In this document: positions 15,885 through 24,098 of the stretch, piece after piece | Layout: each line of letters starts with the position of its first letter | Position numbering within the stretch: the stretch's first letter is position 1 | Assembly: GCF_900167555.1 (NCBI RefSeq) | Contig: NZ_FUYF01000006.1 | Coordinates: 62,001 to 126,000, forward strand | DNA length: 64,000 nt | Direction of reading: 5' to 3' | From: Gemmiger formicilis | GTDB taxonomy: Bacteria; Bacillota; Clostridia; Oscillospirales; Ruminococcaceae | The notes under the pieces: model-generated | Database searches by the model: none | Seen by the model: the letters and a program-made list of their open reading frames with translations, nothing else | Told to the model about the DNA's origin: nothing | Position numbers and translations under genes: made by a program

Positions 15885-16448
15885 ATGAAAAAACAAAGTC
15901 TGAATGCACTCGCTGCCTCCTACCGCGCTGACCTGCTCTACTACATTGAGCGTGCCAAGCTGGGCAAGTGCCCGCCCCACTGGCAGGCCTACTGCTTTGG
16001 GGAAATCGCTGCTGCCAAGGGCACGGATGCCTACCCTGAGGACGGCGACGCACTGCTGGACGAGCTGCACCGGCTGGTGGACACCGTGCCCCAGATCACG
16101 AACCGCGAGGAAAGCGCGGCGGAGATCGCCGCCTACCGCGGGCAGATGCTCTTTTACTTTGACCGCGACTACTACACGCTGGCCGAGCTGGTGCGCCTGC
16201 CGGACCGGAAAAAGTACGGCGCCTGCGTTTACATTGACGCCGACGGCAGCAGGCAGGACCGCCCGGGCTATGCCAATGACATAGCACTGCAGGTGGACGA
16301 ATGGCGCAGGGAGAACGGCATCCCGTTTGACAAGTCGACCATCGCCGCCAGCCCCAGCGAGGTAGACGGCGGCGAGTTTGACACGATGGACGAGGCACTG
16401 CGGTACCTGTACACCTGCCTGAATTTCCCGGACAGCGTATTATGCTGA
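15885..16448 (+). CDS. Conserved-looking hypothetical protein
   Basis: A 187-residue soluble acidic protein not matched to any family I know. It begins MKKQSLNALAASYRADLLYY, is rich in Tyr and Asp, and shows no membrane helix, signal peptide or clear catalytic motif. ATG 15885 is chosen because AAAGG lies 11 bases upstream; an in-frame ATG at 15867 has no Shine-Dalgarno. It stands alone between two terminators, so it is its own transcription unit. GC3-rich codon use like its neighbours supports it being real. Confidence 0.65.
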   Translation: MKKQSLNALAASYRADLLYYIERAKLGKCPPHWQAYCFGEIAAAKGTDAYPEDGDALLDELHRLVDTVPQITNREESAAEIAAYRGQMLFYFDRDYYTLAELVRLPDRKKYGACVYIDADGSRQDRPGYANDIALQVDEWRRENGIPFDKSTIAASPSEVDGGEFDTMDEALRYLYTCLNFPDSVLC

Positions 16449-16488
16449 AAAAATCCCGCCGGAAAAGGGCATCCGACGGGATTTTTTG
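16448..16488 (+). terminator. Terminator after the hypothetical gene
   Basis: AAATCCCGCCGG / CCGACGGGATTT stem with a TTTTTT tail. Confidence 0.8.
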
Positions 16489-16558
16489 TGCGGTATAGCG
16501 GAGAACGGAGGCGGGGTGAGGGCACCCCGCCCTACGCATGGCCCGGAAGGCTCCTGCT

Positions 16559-18049
16559 TTACAGCTCGTACAGCTCGGTGTATTTCTTCTTTAAATAATC
16601 GGTGAAGTGGTGCGGGTCGAACTTGCCGCCGCAGAGGCTCTCGACGAGCCAGGCGGGCTCCTTCATGCTGCCCCACTGCCAGACGCGCTCCTTTAAGGCG
16701 GCCTTCAGCGGCTCCATGTCGCCGTTGGCCCACTGGGCGTCAAAGTCGTTTGTTTTGCGCAGGTCGTCGAGGGCCTGTGCGCCGTAGGCACTGCCGAGGG
16801 CATAGCTCGGGAAATAGCCGATGTCGCCCATGGACCAGTGGATGTCCTGCAAACAGCCGTGGGCATCGTCGGGCACATCGACGCCGAGGTACTCTTTATA
16901 CTTGGCGTTCCAGGCGGCGGGCAGGTCGGCCACGGCCAGTGTGCCCTGCATCAGGGCCTTTTCCAGCTCATAGCGCACCATGATATGCAGGGAGTAGGTC
17001 AGCTCGTCGGCCTCGGTGCGGATCAGGCCCGGTTCGGCGCGGTTGACGGCGCGCCAAATCTCCTCGGCGGAGACGTCGGCCAGCTGCGCGGGGAACAGCT
17101 CCTTCAGCGTCGGGTACAGGTAGTGGACAAAGGCGCGGGAACGGCCCACCAGGTTCTCAAACAGGCGGGACTGGCTCTCGTGAATGCCCATCGTCGCGCC
17201 GTGGGTGACGACGGTGTAGTCGTAGTCGGGGTTGATGTTCAGCTCATACAGCGCGTGGCCGCCCTCGTGGGCGACGCTGTAGAGGTTCGAGAAGATGTCC
17301 CGGGGCATGTAGTGGGTCGTGATGCGCACATCGCCGCGCCAGAACTCGGTGGTGAAGGGGTGCTCGCTCTCGGCCAGATAGCAGTGGGCCGGGTCAAGGC
17401 CCCACAGCTCCATGATCTTTTTGCTGACCCGGCGCTGGGCGTCGATGGGCCACTCCTGGTCAAGGAAGTCGGTGCGCACGGCCTTGCCGCGGGTCTGGAT
17501 GTCCGCCAGCAGCGGGACGATGGTTTCGCGCAGAGTCGCGAAAAATTCATCGCACTGGGCAATGGTCAGGCCCTTCTCGTAGCGGTCCAGCAGGACCTCA
17601 TAGGGGTCGCGGTCCGGCGCAAAATACCGGGCCTGGGCGCGGCGGGCGGCGATGATCTTTTCCAGATACGGCGCGAACAGGCTGAAATCGTTCGTGCGCT
17701 TGGCCTTGGTCCAGGCGGGCACGCTTTGGCTGCACAGCTTGGTGAAGGCGGCGTACTCGTCGGCGGGGATCCGGGCGATCTCGTCGTACTGGCGCTGCAA
17801 ATTGCGGACCTCGGCGCGCTCCTGCTCGGTCTCGGCGTCGGCAGCGGCCTCCTTCAAAAGGGCGGCGGTGCCGTCGTTGACCAGCAGGTCAAAGCTGGCG
17901 CGGCTCAAAACCTCGGTGGCCTCGGCGCGGCCATCGGCGCTGCCCTCGGGCGCGACGGTCTCGGCGTCAAAGTCGATGACGGTCATAGCATACAGGTAGG
18001 CGTACAGCTGCTTTTCCAGCGCACGCAGGCGGATGATGGAAGGCTTCAT
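16559..18049 (-). CDS. M32-family carboxypeptidase (thermostable carboxypeptidase 1-like)
   Basis: A 496-residue zinc metallocarboxypeptidase removing C-terminal residues from peptides. The HExxH-type motif reads HEGGH (residues 261-265), followed by the family GIHESQSRLFEN glutamate motif about 30 residues on. ITTHYMPRD and EADELTYSLHIMVRYELE are further M32 signatures. Length matches the family (about 500). ATG 18049 has GAGGTCACC upstream. It ends about 25 bases from a CCCTAC-type palindrome and is a single-gene unit. Confidence 0.92.
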   Translation of the reverse strand: MKPSIIRLRALEKQLYAYLYAMTVIDFDAETVAPEGSADGRAEATEVLSRASFDLLVNDGTAALLKEAAADAETEQERAEVRNLQRQYDEIARIPADEYAAFTKLCSQSVPAWTKAKRTNDFSLFAPYLEKIIAARRAQARYFAPDRDPYEVLLDRYEKGLTIAQCDEFFATLRETIVPLLADIQTRGKAVRTDFLDQEWPIDAQRRVSKKIMELWGLDPAHCYLAESEHPFTTEFWRGDVRITTHYMPRDIFSNLYSVAHEGGHALYELNINPDYDYTVVTHGATMGIHESQSRLFENLVGRSRAFVHYLYPTLKELFPAQLADVSAEEIWRAVNRAEPGLIRTEADELTYSLHIMVRYELEKALMQGTLAVADLPAAWNAKYKEYLGVDVPDDAHGCLQDIHWSMGDIGYFPSYALGSAYGAQALDDLRKTNDFDAQWANGDMEPLKAALKERVWQWGSMKEPAWLVESLCGGKFDPHHFTDYLKKKYTELYEL

Positions 18050-18074
18050 GGTGGTGACCTCGTTTCATAGTGAT

Positions 18075-18209
18075 GCCTTCCCCCTTGGGGGAAGGTGGCC
18101 GAAGGCCGGATGAGGGGCAGGTCTGCGGGGATAGCCCATGAACAGGCTGCGGCGGAAGGCTGGCCCTCATCAGTCCGCTTTGCGGACAGCTTCCCCCGAT
18201 GGGGAAGCC
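18075..18209. repeat. Family A repeat, medium form
   Basis: GCCTTCCCCCTTGGGGGAAGG at the left, GGCCGGATGAGGGG and GGCCCTCATCAGTCCG inside, CTTCCCCCGATGGGGAAGCCC at the right. It lies in the divergent gap upstream of the M32 gene. Confidence 0.8.
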
Positions 18210-18247
18210 CTTATAAGCATCATACCACACCTCGCGCACTTTTTCCA

Positions 18248-18276
18248 TTGCCAACCGGGCAAAAGTGTGGTATTGT
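18248..18276 (+). promoter_or_regulatory. Promoter of the GT2 gene
   Basis: TTGCCA 18248-18253, 17-base spacer, TATTGT 18271-18276. Confidence 0.5.
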
Positions 18277-18309
18277 GGATATACTACTACAAAAAGGAGG
18301 TCACCTGCC

Positions 18310-19155
18310 ATGTCGGAGCAGCCGCTTGTCAGTATTATCGTGCCGATTTATAATGCCCAGGATCATATCGCCCGCTGTGTGGAGAGTATCCGCCGCCAGA
18401 CCTACCGGAACCTTGAAATTCTGCTGCTGAACGACGGCAGCCAGGACGTCAGCCTGGAGGTCTGCAAGATGTATGCCAACGTCGATCCGCGCATCGTGCT
18501 CATCGACAAGGCCAACAGCGGCGTGGCCGCGACCCGCAACATGGGCCTGCGGGAGGCCAGGGGCAAGTATCTGCAGTTCGTCGATGCCGACGACACGATC
18601 CAGCCCTACGCCACGGAGCTGCTGGTGCAGCGGGCCGAGGAGAGCGGCGCCGATTTGGTCATTGCGCACTACAACCGCATTACGCCGCCCCGCCCCCGTG
18701 CCGAGGATGACCCCCGCCCCGAGCGGCCCACCAAGGTGCAGACCTACGGCTTCCTGATGGAGGGCCCGATGACGAAGGAGGAATTCGCCGCGGGCCTGAT
18801 GCAGGAACCGGCCAGCTTTTACTACGGTGTGATGTGGAATAAGCTCTACCGCGCCGACATTGTCCGCGCGCACGATGACATTATATGCGCCGAGGACATG
18901 GACTGGTCGGAGGACTTGTATTTCAATTTGAGCTATATCCGCTATGCGGAGAAGTTCTACGCGCTGTCGACGCCGATCTACAACTATTTCAACACGCCCG
19001 GCAGCGCGGTGCACACGGCGCTGAACCCGGTGAACATCGTGGCGACCCGCGCGACCCTGTTTGCATATTATAAGGAGCTGTATGAGCATCTGGGCCTGTA
19101 TGAGGAGTACAAGCCGCAGATCTACAAGTATCTGGTGGCGGTGGCAGAGGCGTGA
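18310..19155 (+). CDS. Family 2 glycosyltransferase
   Basis: A 281-residue GT-A fold glycosyltransferase. VSIIVPIYNAQDHIARC opens the nucleotide-binding domain, LNDGSQDVS and FVDADDTIQP (the DxD-like metal site) follow, and DWSEDLYFNLSYI matches the ED acceptor-side motif. No membrane helix is visible. AAAAGGAGGTCACC gives a strong Shine-Dalgarno for ATG 18310. The likely role is addition of a sugar to a surface polysaccharide; donor and acceptor are unknown. It stands alone, near but opposite in strand to the capsule control operon. Confidence 0.88.
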   Translation: MSEQPLVSIIVPIYNAQDHIARCVESIRRQTYRNLEILLLNDGSQDVSLEVCKMYANVDPRIVLIDKANSGVAATRNMGLREARGKYLQFVDADDTIQPYATELLVQRAEESGADLVIAHYNRITPPRPRAEDDPRPERPTKVQTYGFLMEGPMTKEEFAAGLMQEPASFYYGVMWNKLYRADIVRAHDDIICAEDMDWSEDLYFNLSYIRYAEKFYALSTPIYNYFNTPGSAVHTALNPVNIVATRATLFAYYKELYEHLGLYEEYKPQIYKYLVAVAEA

Positions 19156-19218
19156 GCGCGGCGAATAGTACGCGGTAGGGGCCGGGCAGACGGTGGAAAA
19201 CGGGCAATAAAAATAGCG

Positions 19219-19247
19219 TAGGGGAGGGTTTTTAACCCTCCCCTACG
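19219..19247. terminator. Bidirectional palindromic terminator
   Basis: GTAGGGGAGGGTT / AACCCTCCCCTAC perfect palindrome between convergent genes. A near copy with the same flank (GGTGGAAAACGGGCAATA) is at 20076-20104. Confidence 0.7.
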
Positions 19248-19254
19248 TATTGCA

Positions 19255-19839
19255 TTATACTTTCTGCTCAAACAGCCCGTGCTTATTACAGTACCAATAG
19301 AGCTTGCCGTGGCCGCGGCGGAAGAAGCGGGCGGCGGCGGGACCCTCGGGGTAGAGGCGGACAAGCTCAAAGCGGTCCCCAGTGACGTAGACGATGAAGG
19401 AAATGTAGTGCGTCTTGGTCATCTCATGGGGGATTTCCACGTACAGCTCATGCTCGATTTCGGTGACGGCGGCGTTGTGGGCGTCGTCGGGTGCTTCTGC
19501 CTCCAGCTGGGGCAGAGTGACGCCGCAGCAGCTGATGCCCGCCGCGCCGGTAGCGGGCAGGATGTTGCCGCAAATCGGACAGACGTAGAGGCGGCTGCGC
19601 AGCAGGTTGGCGGAACGGTTCGCGTTGGTGATGACCTCGCCGGAGAGCAGCTCCGGCAGCGAGACGTGCAGCGCGGCGGCCAGCGGCTCCAGCAGGGTGA
19701 TGTCGGGCAGGCCGCGGCCCGTCTCCCACTTGGAGACGGTCTTGTCGCTGACGCAGAGCTGGTCCGCCAGCTGGGCCTGGGTCAGGCCGCAGCGCTCCCG
19801 CAGGGCCTTGATGGCGGCCCCGGTAATATAGTGATCCAT
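19255..19839 (-). CDS. XRE regulator fused to a desulfoferrodoxin/superoxide-reductase-like domain
   Basis: A 194-residue fusion. Residues 5-65 are a lambda-repressor-like HTH (LTQAQLADQLCVSDKTVSKWE). Residues 85-110 match the desulforedoxin-type iron site: CPICGN (Cys87, Cys90) then Cys104-Cys105. Residues 120-190 match the superoxide reductase centre: His121, IPHEMTKTHYISF (His138, His144) and YCNKHG (Cys184, His187), with spacings like those of class I desulfoferrodoxin. All nine iron ligands appear to be kept. It could be a redox or superoxide sensor, or an enzyme tethered to a DNA-binding domain. Own promoter at 19869-19897. Confidence 0.85.
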   Translation of the reverse strand: MDHYITGAAIKALRERCGLTQAQLADQLCVSDKTVSKWETGRGLPDITLLEPLAAALHVSLPELLSGEVITNANRSANLLRSRLYVCPICGNILPATGAAGISCCGVTLPQLEAEAPDDAHNAAVTEIEHELYVEIPHEMTKTHYISFIVYVTGDRFELVRLYPEGPAAARFFRRGHGKLYWYCNKHGLFEQKV

Positions 19840-19868
19840 GGGTGGTCACGCTCCTTTCGTTTGGTCTG

Positions 19869-19897
19869 ATGATACCACAGGGAAGGCGCGGGGACAA
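19869..19897 (-). promoter_or_regulatory. Promoter of the XRE-desulfoferrodoxin gene
   Basis: Minus strand TTGTCC, 17-base spacer, TATCAT; the Shine-Dalgarno GAAAGGAG follows at 19850-19857. Confidence 0.5.
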
Positions 19898-19959
19898 CCT
19901 GCGGAAAGTAGAATGGGGGCTGAGCCGGGAACGGGCAGCTGTGCGCTTACAATTGAATC

Positions 19960-20034
19960 GTAGGGAGGGGTCTTGACCCCTCCGTGCCTGTGTGCGGCGG
20001 CGGAAGCCTCGGCGGAGCGGTCAAGACCGCTCCC
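19960..20034. repeat. Family B dispersed repeat
   Basis: GTAGGGAGGGGTCTTGACCCCTCC at the left and GGAGCGGTCAAGACCGCTCCC at the right. The arm sequences are the same type as in the copies at 2921 and 46921. Confidence 0.75.
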
Positions 20035-20075
20035 AACAAACCGGTGGAAAACGGGCAATAATAAAATAAAAAGTA

Positions 20076-20104
20076 ATAGGGGAGGGCTTTAGCCCTCCCC
20101 TACG
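20076..20104. terminator. Palindromic terminator at the end of the capsule control operon
   Basis: TAGGGGAGGGCT / AGCCCTCCCCTA palindrome, near copy of 19219-19247, directly downstream of the CpsB stop. Confidence 0.65.
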
Positions 20105-20115
20105 TATATTCTGTT

Positions 20116-20871
20116 TTACACCCAATGCCCGAAGCGGTAGACCGGCTTCGTCGGCTCGGGGGGACGCAGGTCGTCGCCAAGATAGATGTCGATGGCGTTG
20201 CGCTGCATGCGGCGGGCGACCTTGTCAGGCAGATGGGCAAAGCCCTCGGCCAGGTTGGGCGGGCGCTTGACCGGGTGGTGGCAGTCGCTGCACAGAATGT
20301 GCACAAGGTTCCACTCGATCAGCTTGTGCAGCCACTTGGCGGTGTGTCCGTCCCGGATCAGGCCGGTGGCGTTGATCTGCGCCAAACACCCGTCGCAAAC
20401 CCAGTTGTAGAGCAGCGTCGGGTCCTCGGTCACAAAGGGATAGCGCTCCACGTGGGCCAGAATCGGCGTGTACCCCTGCGCACGGATGGCGTAGAGTGTC
20501 TCGTCGATGCCCGGCGGGTGCATCGTGGTGGGGAACTCAATCAAAATATAGTTGCTCCCCGCAAAGGCCAGCTGGCGCAGGTCAAGGCTGGGCAGCGCGG
20601 TGGAGTAAAACACCTCGGCACCCATCTTACCGGCCAGCCGCAGGCCCTCGGCCTTGCAGGCCGCGGACACCTGCAGGAACGCTGCCTTGCGCCGCGCGGT
20701 AAACTGCTCCACGGAAATGCGCTCATAATAGAAGTGCGGCGTGAACACAATGCCCGCCGCACCATCCTGTAATTCCTTGCGAATGAGCGACATTGACATA
20801 TCCAGATCTTTGGCACCGTCATCAATGCCGGGCAGGATGTGGCAGTGCAGCTCTACAAGGGCATTACTCAT
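20116..20871 (-). CDS. CpsB/YwqE-type tyrosine-protein phosphatase (PHP domain)
   Basis: A 251-residue manganese-dependent PHP-fold phosphatase that dephosphorylates the CpsD-type kinase. Metal ligands: ELHCHILPGIDDGAKD (residues 7-22), TPHFY, GAEVFY, LAHVERYPF and SDCHHP. Length is typical. It is the last gene of the minus-strand operon sortase-membrane protein-Wzz-kinase-phosphatase, and its ATG overlaps the kinase stop (ATGA at 20868-20871). Confidence 0.92.
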   Translation of the reverse strand: MSNALVELHCHILPGIDDGAKDLDMSMSLIRKELQDGAAGIVFTPHFYYERISVEQFTARRKAAFLQVSAACKAEGLRLAGKMGAEVFYSTALPSLDLRQLAFAGSNYILIEFPTTMHPPGIDETLYAIRAQGYTPILAHVERYPFVTEDPTLLYNWVCDGCLAQINATGLIRDGHTAKWLHKLIEWNLVHILCSDCHHPVKRPPNLAEGFAHLPDKVARRMQRNAIDIYLGDDLRPPEPTKPVYRFGHWV

Positions 20872-21614
20872 GCATCGTTTCCTTTTTTATCTTCGTCGTA
20901 ATAGCTGTAGGAGTAAGCGTAGGAGTAGCCGTCGCGGCGGCCGCTCTGCGTGCCATTGTAGCCGTTCATGACAACACCCAGGATGTGGGCGTTGACGGCC
21001 TCCAGGTTCTTTTTGCTGAGCTGGGCGCTCTGAATGGTGGTGACGCCGGGGCGCACGACCAGCAGCACGCCGTCTGCAATGCCGCAGAGGACCGCTGCGT
21101 CGGTGACAACGCTGACAGGCGGTGTGTCGATGATGACATAATCAAATGCCTTCTGCAGGGAGGCAAAGATCTTCTCGGTCATAGGGGTGGAGAGCAGCTC
21201 AGTGGGATTCGGCGGGATCGTACCGGCGGTCAGGACCGTGATGCCGGAATCCTTGACGCGGACAAGCGCCGCGGCCAGCGCGCCTTCATCCTTGGAGGTG
21301 ATGACGTTCGTCAGACCGGCATGGTTGCGCGGAATGCGCAGATAGCGGGAGATCGTTGCCTTGCGCAGGTCACAGTCCACCAGAACAACACGATTGCCGG
21401 AGGCGGTCAGTGTCATGGCCAGGTTGAGGGCTACGTTGCTCTTGCCCTCCTCCGGGACAGAGGAGGTAATCAGGATGGTCTTGCAGTTGCCGGCAGAGGA
21501 AAGAAATTCCAGGTTGGTACGCAGAGATTTGTAGGCTTCCACAAACTGGAACGGGGCGTCGCCGCCGACGGTATACAGTTTGCGATGGCTGGTGTTTTTG
21601 CTTGCCTTGCTCAT
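20868..21614 (-). CDS. CpsD/CapB-family capsule tyrosine kinase (BY-kinase)
   Basis: A 248-residue bacterial tyrosine kinase controlling capsule export. Walker A is SSVPEEGKSN (residues 51-60), Walker A' VVLVDCDLRK, Walker B YVIIDTPP. The tail is tyrosine-rich (YSYAYSYSYY), the usual autophosphorylation cluster. As in Firmicutes, the membrane activator is a separate protein, the Wzz/CpsC gene just upstream, which overlaps it by four bases. It is expected to switch polymer synthesis through cyclic phosphorylation with CpsB. Confidence 0.94.
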   Translation of the reverse strand: MSKASKNTSHRKLYTVGGDAPFQFVEAYKSLRTNLEFLSSAGNCKTILITSSVPEEGKSNVALNLAMTLTASGNRVVLVDCDLRKATISRYLRIPRNHAGLTNVITSKDEGALAAALVRVKDSGITVLTAGTIPPNPTELLSTPMTEKIFASLQKAFDYVIIDTPPVSVVTDAAVLCGIADGVLLVVRPGVTTIQSAQLSKKNLEAVNAHILGVVMNGYNGTQSGRRDGYSYAYSYSYYDEDKKGNDA

Positions 21615-22306
21615 TTCTTTTTACCTCCCTGATATTCCGGAATGACGCCCACAACGGCGAGGTCAAGATACTTGGCCACATCGTCCTCGGTATGGATCTT
21701 GTTGTCCAGCAGGACGGTCAGCAGGATGATGCCGACGCTGATGACCAGGCCCAGCACGCCGCCCAGCATGGTGTTGCGGCCCACGTTGGGGGAGACAGGG
21801 GCCGGGTTAATAGCAGCGTTAGAAATGACCTTTACAGAGCCGGCCTCAACGGACTCGAGGATGACGTCGGGGGAGATTACAGTGATCTGCTCACAGACCT
21901 GACGCGCCCACTCGGGGTTGTCGCTCTTGACTGTGACCTTCATGACCTGAGTGTCATCCACGGCGCTGACTGTGACGCGGCTTGCCAGCTGCTGATAGGT
22001 CAGGGACAGACCCAGGTTGTCAATGACCTGCTGCAGCACGGTATCGCTCTTGATGATGATGCTGTAGGTGGAAACCAGCTTGGTGGCGGAGTTGATCTGG
22101 TCGCTGGTGACGTTGGAGGTGATGTCCTGACGGGTGTTGACGATCATCAGGGCGGAAGCCTCGTATTGCGGGGTGATAAGGAACTTGGAGACGCCGAACC
22201 CGGCAGCGGCCAGGATCACGGTGGCGAGAATGACGGCCAGCAGGTGCTGCCGGACGGCGTTCAGGACCTCCAAGAGGTCAATCGTTTCGTAACCTTCGTT
22301 TTCCAT
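21611..22306 (-). CDS. Wzz/YveK (CpsC) chain-length and kinase-activator protein
   Basis: A 231-residue polysaccharide co-polymerase with two membrane helices (about 23-45 and 175-200). The N-terminal TIDLLEVLNAVRQH and the extracellular YEASALMIVNTRQ are typical of the Wzz domain. The C-terminal cytoplasmic piece would contact the CpsD kinase. It overlaps the kinase gene by four bases. Confidence 0.92.
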   Translation of the reverse strand: MENEGYETIDLLEVLNAVRQHLLAVILATVILAAAGFGVSKFLITPQYEASALMIVNTRQDITSNVTSDQINSATKLVSTYSIIIKSDTVLQQVIDNLGLSLTYQQLASRVTVSAVDDTQVMKVTVKSDNPEWARQVCEQITVISPDVILESVEAGSVKVISNAAINPAPVSPNVGRNTMLGGVLGLVISVGIILLTVLLDNKIHTEDDVAKYLDLAVVGVIPEYQGGKKK

Positions 22307-22321
22307 GTGTGGGTCCTCCTG

Positions 22322-23191
22322 TTAAATGTTCTGGCGGCGTTTCATGCGGCTTCTGGCGGTGATGGTCAGGGCCAGAAGGATCACGGCGACTGCGCCGTAG
22401 ATGATAGCAAACAGGCCGAAGCGGCCAAAAAGATTCTGCACATAGGTGACGATCAGCTGCTTGACCGAAGCGGGATTGATGCTCAGCGTCTCCATGTGGA
22501 TCGCAGGGAAAATAATGGTGGCGGCCAGCGCGCAGAGCGCCGCAGCCGCAGTGAAAGCAAACGTCAGGCAGCGCACGCCGTAGCGGGAACTGCCGGCTAA
22601 GCGCAGCATCACAAAGAGGCTGACTGCGCAGAGCACCGCCATGATGGCGACGGCCACCGGCACAACACGGCTGCACTTTTCAATAAAAGTGTACAGCTGG
22701 CTGGCCAGGGGTACCGTGACATAGTTGGCGTAGTCCAGACGGCAGGCGTCGGCGACGACGACGACGGCGGATTCCACATCGGATGTGACCTCGACGCCGC
22801 GGCTGTTCAAATCGTTGATCAGGTTGTCATACGTCGTATTCAGAATCGCGTTGCGGGTGTCAATAGCGGTGTCGCCCTGGTACAGACGGGTGATGGAATC
22901 CTCCATATCCGCCGTGATCTGGTCGCGGGAGAGGGCGGCGGTCATCACGTCGGCGGAGAAGCCGGACGATGCGCCGTAGCTGATGAAGTTGTCATACAGA
23001 TAGCTGTAGGCGGCCTCACTGAAATCACTGCGGTTGACCTGCTCCCTCATGTAGGAGGCGCTGCAGATCGTTGTCATCAGGACAAGGCAGAGCGCCAGCA
23101 GTGCCAGCAGCAGACTGGACAGCCAGCTTAAAACCGTGGCCCACACAACGCTGCCCTTGCGGCGGGGGTGCGGATCTTGTTTTTGTGCCAT
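22322..23191 (-). CDS. Polytopic membrane protein with a large external loop, unknown function
   Basis: A 289-residue protein with one helix near residues 18-45, an extracellular region of about 130 residues rich in Ser, Thr and Asp, then three helices (about 178-200, 208-232, 257-280) and a basic tail. I do not recognise the family. Its position between the sortase and Wzz, with short gaps and an AAGGGGGT Shine-Dalgarno, ties it to surface polymer assembly or anchoring. Confidence 0.75.
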   Translation of the reverse strand: MAQKQDPHPRRKGSVVWATVLSWLSSLLLALLALCLVLMTTICSASYMREQVNRSDFSEAAYSYLYDNFISYGASSGFSADVMTAALSRDQITADMEDSITRLYQGDTAIDTRNAILNTTYDNLINDLNSRGVEVTSDVESAVVVVADACRLDYANYVTVPLASQLYTFIEKCSRVVPVAVAIMAVLCAVSLFVMLRLAGSSRYGVRCLTFAFTAAAALCALAATIIFPAIHMETLSINPASVKQLIVTYVQNLFGRFGLFAIIYGAVAVILLALTITARSRMKRRQNI

Positions 23192-23203
23192 ACCTACACC
23201 CCC

Positions 23204-23914
23204 TTAGCTGTTGGCGTCCAGCACGGGGCCGGACACGTATTTGGCATAGACGAAGAAACGGTTCGGCGTGAAGCCGAGCGCATCGAAGGGATAGCAGGTG
23301 TACAGGATCAGATTCTCGTCGGTGCGGGTGAAGTCGTAGGCGGTCTCGTCCTGATAGTCGAGGATCTCGGTGCCGGTGACCTCATAGGTGTAGACGCCGT
23401 AGTGGGTCGTGATCGTGACCGTCGCGCCGGCCTCGGCGTGCTGCAGGTCATTGAAGAAGGTGTTGTTGTGCCCGGCCAGCAGGATGGTCTTGCCCTCGCC
23501 GGGAATGCCGACGCGGGCGTCGTCCTTGTAGGTGCCGACGCCGGCGTTCAAAATTTTGTTCGTGTCGCCGTAGTAGACCGGGGCGTCCACGTTGGTGCCG
23601 GAGATCGTGATCGTCGCGTAGCGGTCCCCCTCGGACGGGTAGGTGACGGAGCTCAGCGGCAGTGTCTCGGGCTGGGTCTCGGGCTCCTCCACGGTGCCGC
23701 CGTTGATGACGGTGGCGGCATCGTCCAGCAGATCCCTGGGCTGCGCGACCTCCGTTGTGCTGAAGAACCAGCCCAGCAGGGCCTGGTACGGGGTCAGCAC
23801 GGTGCGGCCCACGATAAAGACCAGCGCGGTGCTGACCAGAACAAAGGCCAGCGGGACCACTACATAAGCCAGTGGACTGCGGCGCAGAAAAGAGTGGTTC
23901 TTGCTTGCCTGCAT
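23204..23914 (-). CDS. Sortase (class D-like transpeptidase)
   Basis: A 236-residue membrane-anchored sortase. One N-terminal helix (about 16-36), a linker, then the beta-barrel domain with His149 in LAGHNN, catalytic Cys207 in LYTCYPF and Arg219 in TPNRFFVYA. The TCYPFDALGFTPNR pattern is like class D enzymes. It heads the operon with Wzz, kinase and phosphatase, unusual company for a sortase. The adjacent upstream gene encodes a wall-anchored-like protein, a likely substrate. The start ATG 23914 is preceded by a run of eight G (23927-23934) acting as Shine-Dalgarno. Confidence 0.9.
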   Translation of the reverse strand: MQASKNHSFLRRSPLAYVVVPLAFVLVSTALVFIVGRTVLTPYQALLGWFFSTTEVAQPRDLLDDAATVINGGTVEEPETQPETLPLSSVTYPSEGDRYATITISGTNVDAPVYYGDTNKILNAGVGTYKDDARVGIPGEGKTILLAGHNNTFFNDLQHAEAGATVTITTHYGVYTYEVTGTEILDYQDETAYDFTRTDENLILYTCYPFDALGFTPNRFFVYAKYVSGPVLDANS

Positions 23915-23963
23915 GGTGATATGCTTCCCCCCCCTGATATGATTGATAATTACGGCATCCTAC

Positions 23964-23969
23964 ATTATA
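23964..23969 (-). promoter_or_regulatory. Probable -10 of the sortase/capsule-control operon
   Basis: TATAAT on the minus strand in an AT-rich stretch between the terminator at 24035 and the sortase start; no clear -35 box. Confidence 0.4.
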
Positions 23970-24034
23970 AACTATTTTCTATATAAAAGGAAGGTCTAAA
24001 ACAGGAATAAATTGACCAATTCCGTGTAAGCAAC

Positions 24035-24064
24035 GAAAAACGGGCAGAGCCAGAGGTTCTGCCC
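24035..24064 (-). terminator. Terminator of the surface protein gene
   Basis: Minus strand GGGCAGAACC / GGCTCTGCCC stem with TCT loop, then CGTTTTTCG. Confidence 0.8.
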
Positions 24065-24098
24065 GCTGCCGGTCAAAAACCGGACTTATGCAGCTGGA

